From Candidatus Altimarinota bacterium (GTDB lineage Bacteria > Patescibacteriota > Gracilibacteria > BD1-5 > UBA6164), in NCBI GenBank assembly GCA_943356435.1, contig CALREY010000003.1, forward strand, positions 1-64,000: a stretch of 64,000 nt of DNA. Reading direction: 5' to 3'. The position numbers and the translations under genes are program-made. The notes under the pieces are model-generated. The model worked only from the letters and a program-made list of their open reading frames with translations, did not search any database and was not told the DNA's origin. Shown in pieces: positions 60,473 through 64,000 of the stretch. How positions within the stretch are numbered: position 1 is the first letter of the stretch; each line of letters begins with the position of its first letter.

Positions 60473-61294
60473 TTACTCTTCGTGTTTGATTTTTTCGTAA
60501 ATTAATTTCAGACCATAGTCCATCAAATATGCTAGATAAGCTGTCCAAATACCGTACGGAATAATGATATCCATATTCATTTGTCTTTTGTTTATAGCTA
60601 CTTGATGTCCTAGACCAGTTTCAGATGTAGAAAATTCTGCCATGATAAGAAATATCCAAGCTGCACCTAGACTAAAACGTATAGCATTTATCCATTTCGG
60701 AAGTAGAAGTGGTATAACCATTCGATGAACGATACCAGCATCTGACAAACCTAGTGTTGCTGCTTTGACTGCATAAGCTTTTCTTATATTTTCTGCATTT
60801 AGTAACATATCTCTAGCAATAAAAAATACGGTACCCAATGCAATTAGTGAAACTTTACCCACATCTTCAAATCCAACCACATATGAAATAATAGGTTGAA
60901 AAATAGGTATAACGATAACAGAAAGTACAATGGTAAAAGTGCCGAACATTTGTCTCAAACCTGGATATACACCCATGTATAAGCCCCATATTAAGCCTAT
61001 TACTACACTAATACTTACTCCTGAAACCAACCTAACCAGACTGTCATATGTATCTACCCAGAAAGTGTATTGTTCTGAGTATTGATCTTTGGTGAATGCG
61101 AGATTCTTCATTGATTCATACATTTGACTGAAGTATGGAAACAATCGATCGTCAGGATTTATTTGATGCCTAGAATATGCAAAATACATATATAATACCA
61201 AGCAAAAAATAAATGGCCATAAATTGCACAACACTGCAAACCATCTTTTTTGAGATGGGTCTGCATGAATTCCTAAGAAAAGTGGTTTTTTCAT
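60473..61294 (-). CDS. ABC transporter permease, NitT/TauT type (standard-code gene)
   Basis: This is a 273-aa protein with six membrane helices (FIFCLVLYMYFAYSR; VSGVSISVVIGLIWGLYMGV; FTIVLSVIVIPIFQPIISYV; and others). The cytoplasmic EAA-like loop is VKAATLGLSDAGIVHRMVIP. It belongs to the SsuC/TauC type. It lies 5 nt upstream of the ATPase gene and 55 nt downstream of the binding protein gene, completing an importer. No TGA; stop TAA. Confidence 0.88.
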   Translation of the reverse strand: MKKPLFLGIHADPSQKRWFAVLCNLWPFIFCLVLYMYFAYSRHQINPDDRLFPYFSQMYESMKNLAFTKDQYSEQYTFWVDTYDSLVRLVSGVSISVVIGLIWGLYMGVYPGLRQMFGTFTIVLSVIVIPIFQPIISYVVGFEDVGKVSLIALGTVFFIARDMLLNAENIRKAYAVKAATLGLSDAGIVHRMVIPLLLPKWINAIRFSLGAAWIFLIMAEFSTSETGLGHQVAINKRQMNMDIIIPYGIWTAYLAYLMDYGLKLIYEKIKHEE

Positions 61295-61349
61295 ATTTCA
61301 CCTATCTTGCAAATGTACTCATCCCTGAGCACATTTACGATTAAAAAAT

Positions 61350-62372
61350 TTACTTGATTAATCCTTCGTCAAGCATTTTTTGTGCATAACTAGCATCAAA
61401 AGTCAGCGAAACATTATTGGCATTGCCGATAACAGTTCCATTTGGAAATTTGACACCTATTTTGTCAACATCACTTGCAGTCAGACCGGTAGAGAACAAC
61501 CAATTGTGAACACGACCACTCATGTTTTGAATGAATGCATCAGAGCTCATAAAAGCAATTGCATCTTTTGGGTTATCCAATCTGAATGTTGTTGATAACT
61601 GATCTTTGTAGCTATCAAGTGAATCGTTTGGCACAGCAGCGATATTTGTTAGTACTTGATCGTTGTTCATAGAAGCAACGACTTCATACCAGATCCCAAC
61701 CAATGCTTTAATTGCATTTTCCGGCATTTTTGCATCGACAGCTAAGCCGTCAACGATATAACCAGGAAATTGAGCTGAGCTACACAGACTAGTGACATTT
61801 TTCACTTGGTTAACAAATGGTTTCCAAGTAACACCTGAAGATTTTTTAGCACCTTCAAATGCTAGAACAATGTCACTTTCTGCCGCTTGGATAGCTCCAA
61901 CAGAACGAATATCAACACTAATATCACCCAAACAAGCAAACAGAAGCATATCGGATACCGAATCGTTATCGTATCTGAATTTCACTTTTTTCTTCACGCA
62001 TTCTTGGAGCGTTGTGCACTCGTTTGAAAATGCGACATCATTACCGTTTGAAAAGTCTCCAGCAATTGGAAAAATGACTTTTTTCGATGTAGCAACTGAC
62101 CAAGCGTCACCGTTGGTAATAGTTACTGCATCGATTTTTCCATTACGAAATAGGTCGAGAGAATCAGTGTACGACGAAGCTTGAACGATGTCGATTTTGA
62201 CCCCCATCTTTTCTTCCCATTTCTTCACAATACCTTCTCTTTTTGCGTATTCCCACTGATACCAGTAGGCATAGTATGACCAGCCGACTTTGATAGTAGG
62301 AACTTCCGCTTTCGCGATTGCTGTAGAAAACAGAGCAATAAGTGTAAACAAACTAATAATAGTTTTTTTCAT
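61350..62372 (-). CDS. Periplasmic binding protein of the ABC importer (urea-carboxylase-region-like family)
   Basis: This is a 340-aa protein from the ATG at 62372, with the signal peptide KKTIISLFTLIALFSTAIAKA and RBS AGAGG. The mature part starts EVPTIKVGWSYYAYWYQWEY, then VQASSYTDSLDLFRNGKIDA and VTITNGDAWSV. This matches the NMT1/TauA-like binding proteins, closest in my judgement to the group described as associated with urea carboxylase (TIGR03427-like). The true ligand is unknown. No TGA; CGA and CGT arginines; stop TAA. Confidence 0.82.
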   Translation of the reverse strand: MKKTIISLFTLIALFSTAIAKAEVPTIKVGWSYYAYWYQWEYAKREGIVKKWEEKMGVKIDIVQASSYTDSLDLFRNGKIDAVTITNGDAWSVATSKKVIFPIAGDFSNGNDVAFSNECTTLQECVKKKVKFRYDNDSVSDMLLFACLGDISVDIRSVGAIQAAESDIVLAFEGAKKSSGVTWKPFVNQVKNVTSLCSSAQFPGYIVDGLAVDAKMPENAIKALVGIWYEVVASMNNDQVLTNIAAVPNDSLDSYKDQLSTTFRLDNPKDAIAFMSSDAFIQNMSGRVHNWLFSTGLTASDVDKIGVKFPNGTVIGNANNVSLTFDASYAQKMLDEGLIK

Positions 62373-62400
62373 TAGTATATACCTCTTTTGGATTGAATGA

Positions 62401-63615
62401 TTAGATTTTTTCAGCAGCCGCATCCATATTTGCTTTTTTGATGGATGCGTCAACTTGATTTTTCAGTTTAAGCAACAGGTCTTCGGCGGCACGACGATTT
62501 TCAGCTGATTGTTTTTCGTTTTCACGATCAGTTTCAATAGCTGTAATAGTAGATTCCACCAAAGACTCAATTTCTTGAGCTCTTTTCAAAGCAAGACCTT
62601 GACTTTCTTTTGCCACATTTACGACTTCATCGACGATTTCGGTAGTGTGCTTGTTCAGTCTAGATTCCACTTCATCGAGAGCTTGACGGTCTTTTTGAGC
62701 TTCTTTCGTTTCGTACAGAGCAATCAGCTCGACTATTGAGGCTTTGAGTTTCGGTATTACGAATAGAATACCTCTGACAATGCCTTCGATTTCGATTTTG
62801 ATTGCGTCCTGTGTTCTACGAACACGAGGAATAGTGACAGATGAAGCTTCCACATAGGCAAGTTTCAGCTGTATAAATCTCGTGTCAAAACTTGCTATTT
62901 GTTGGTAAATGTCTCTTACATCTTGTAGTTTGAGTGTATCGTTACTTTGTAATGCAGCCTTGGCAAGTTCATCGTACTCAGCTTTGGCTTTTTTCAGAAT
63001 GTCTTCACCGGCTGCAATGTAGATGCGGATACCGTTGATTTGCTCGATTGTTGCATTGCGCAATTTATCGAGTTTATCACTTTCATTGGTCAGTGTTTGG
63101 ATGCGATTGTTGTATTTCTCAACCAGCTCATCAAACTTTTGAACAATTGTATCTTGACTTTGCATCAGGTAATTTACATAGTCAGCGATACCACCGAGTG
63201 CTTCGATAATACCAGAAAACAACTTTGTAAGTTTCCCTTGACCATGTATAATTTGCTCTTTGGTTTGATCCAATTTCAGTAAATCTATGCCGTCATTGAG
63301 TTCGATTGCCAATTGACCAGCCAGACCAGCGTCTTTTGTCTTAATACCAGCTAAGAGTTGATCCAAAATGCTATTGAATGCATTTTGTGGTGCAGCACCG
63401 TAATACAAGTTTGCAGCAGTGTTCATGATGTCATGACCAGCTACAATTTTCTCGACTTCAGCCAAATCAGAGGGTGACATCTCATCGCGATTGATGAGTT
63501 CATCGTCACCTTTGGTTTCGATTACCATCGGTAAATTTGCTGTACCACCAGTAGCAAATACATTAGCGTCAGCGATAGTGGCAGATTCAGTAGTTGATTG
63601 TTGTTGTTCACTCAT
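62401..63615 (-). CDS. TelA/KlaA-like toxic anion resistance protein (standard-code gene)
   Basis: This is a 404-aa protein, nearly all helical, of typical TelA length. Typical TelA segments are DLLKLDQTKEQIIHGQGKLT, LYYGAAPQNAFNSILDQLLA (N-terminal), FIQLKLAYVEASSVTIPRVR, RTQDAIKIEIEGIVRGILFV and EIVDEVVNVAKESQGLALKR. TelA proteins are linked with tellurite and other envelope stress, and often sit beside PspA or TPM-type genes. It is transcribed first of the visible run: TelA, binding protein, permease, ATPase. Start ATG at 63615 after AAGGGGC. No TGA; stop TAA. Confidence 0.88.
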   Translation of the reverse strand: MSEQQQSTTESATIADANVFATGGTANLPMVIETKGDDELINRDEMSPSDLAEVEKIVAGHDIMNTAANLYYGAAPQNAFNSILDQLLAGIKTKDAGLAGQLAIELNDGIDLLKLDQTKEQIIHGQGKLTKLFSGIIEALGGIADYVNYLMQSQDTIVQKFDELVEKYNNRIQTLTNESDKLDKLRNATIEQINGIRIYIAAGEDILKKAKAEYDELAKAALQSNDTLKLQDVRDIYQQIASFDTRFIQLKLAYVEASSVTIPRVRRTQDAIKIEIEGIVRGILFVIPKLKASIVELIALYETKEAQKDRQALDEVESRLNKHTTEIVDEVVNVAKESQGLALKRAQEIESLVESTITAIETDRENEKQSAENRRAAEDLLLKLKNQVDASIKKANMDAAAEKI

Positions 63616-63616
63616 T

Positions 63617-64000
63617 TTAAGCCCCTTTTTCAGGTAAATAAAGATTGGTTTTGTTTGCTAAATCAGATGCTTGATTTCTCAAGTTTTCCAGAGCTAGTGC
63701 TTTGGACATATCTGAAATATTAGCTACTTTTACAGTTAATTCAGCCAGACCTGTGAGGGTCTTTTCTACTTCGTTTATTAGTATTTCAACTTCATTTTCT
63801 TGTGTTTCCTTTAAATTTATTTGGTTTAAAAATGGTTGTTTTTCAGCATCATTATCAGCTGAATTGATAGATCTATTTAAACTATCTACATCAATCGTTT
63901 GAACAGAGCGGTACTTCGATAGAGCTTCCATTAGCTTGTTTAGTACTGCTAAATTTATTTGTTCAGCAATACTTAAATACTCGCCATGGCTAATACTGTT
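63617..64000 (-). CDS. Helical protein upstream of TelA, 5' end beyond the window (standard-code gene)
   Basis: The frame is open from the right edge of the window, with SHGEYLSIAEQINLAVLNKL before the first visible Met at 63931. The C-terminal part reads LAELTVKVANISDMSKALAL and LANKTNLYLPEKGA and is mostly helical. No family recognised, although in many bacteria an XpaC-like gene stands before telA and this could be such a gene. It ends 1 nt before the telA ATG, so it is translationally linked. Partial. Confidence 0.65.
   Translation of the reverse strand, partial: NSISHGEYLSIAEQINLAVLNKLMEALSKYRSVQTIDVDSLNRSINSADNDAEKQPFLNQINLKETQENEVEILINEVEKTLTGLAELTVKVANISDMSKALALENLRNQASDLANKTNLYLPEKGA

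Noticed and set aside
51867-64000. Assembly chimera or contaminating contig end
   Set aside because: Not excluded, but a UGA-Gly gene lies inside the block, standard-code genes also lie at 844 and 4798 surrounded by UGA-Gly genes, and promoter style and repeat families are shared, which makes a simple join unlikely.
1-64000. UGA read as Trp (Mycoplasma-type code)
   Set aside because: TGA falls on invariant glycines of Fic, Lgt, CrtI, HsdM-linked and rhomboid motifs, while Trp positions use TGG.

Overview
The window comes from a low-GC candidate-phyla (CPR) bacterium of the Absconditabacteria (SR1)/Gracilibacteria type, in which UGA encodes glycine (translation table 25). This shows directly in the sequence. 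Most genes look shattered under the standard code, but become full-length conserved proteins when in-frame TGA is read as Gly. Examples are the Fic motif HPFYDGNGRTGR (two of its glycines are TGA), the FAD-binding GAGPGG of a CrtI-like oxidase, HGG of Lgt and GISGF of a rhomboid protease. These genes use AGA for nearly all arginines. A CGG codon in cca falls where relatives have Trp, which fits the CGA/CGG-to-Trp change reported for Absconditabacterales.

The main surprise is a second set of genes in the same window that obeys the ordinary code: 844-1812, 4798-7512, 51867-57559 and 59532-64000. Across more than 4,000 codons they contain no internal TGA. They use GGN for glycine and CGN (including CGA/CGG) for arginine, and two of them end in TGA. 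They sit between UGA-Gly genes (one, 57751-59403, lies inside the block) yet have the same promoter layout (TTGACA, 16 bp, TATNAT) as the UGA-Gly genes. Their products form a plausible envelope-stress module: glucosaminidase, TPM-domain protein with a Cys-Asp tail, radical SAM/SPASM enzyme, PspA/IM30-like coiled coil, TelA-like protein, NitT/TauT-type ABC transporter and large membrane proteins.

Layout. 1-4631: pilin-like gene carrying an in-frame repeat element, standard-code coiled-coil membrane protein, CrtI-like oxidase plus UbiB/ABC1 kinase-like operon. 4798-10442: large standard-code membrane protein, RMD1/DUF155-like protein, TrhP/U32 protein, RhuM-like protein. 10718-14928: Ala-rich TolA-like protein, small lipoprotein, ferric-reductase/rubredoxin/FNR fusion, ApbE. 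15079-20515: second RhuM-like protein, aldehyde dehydrogenase, FtsK, MshEN-like protein, and a small unknown gene behind a SAM-I riboswitch. 20516-36203 (minus strand): defence island with a dinD remnant, Fic, Panacea antitoxin-like protein, HsdR, HigA-ImmA, HigB, NYN nuclease-like protein, DUF4145, HsdS, PD-(D/E)xK protein, HsdM and a DUF262/DUF1524/AlbA_2 protein.

36343-51755: YiaA-like protein, second NYN protein, DnaC-like ATPase, cca between two 200-bp inverted-repeat elements, a ybbP-ybbA-tesA trio, pgl and zwf, M23 peptidase, lgt and rhomboid. 51867-64000: the standard-code stress module with the one UGA-Gly gene embedded. Intergenic spaces hold many GC-rich palindromic MITE-like repeats that stand out from the AT-rich background. 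No tRNA, rRNA, CRISPR array or transposase was seen.
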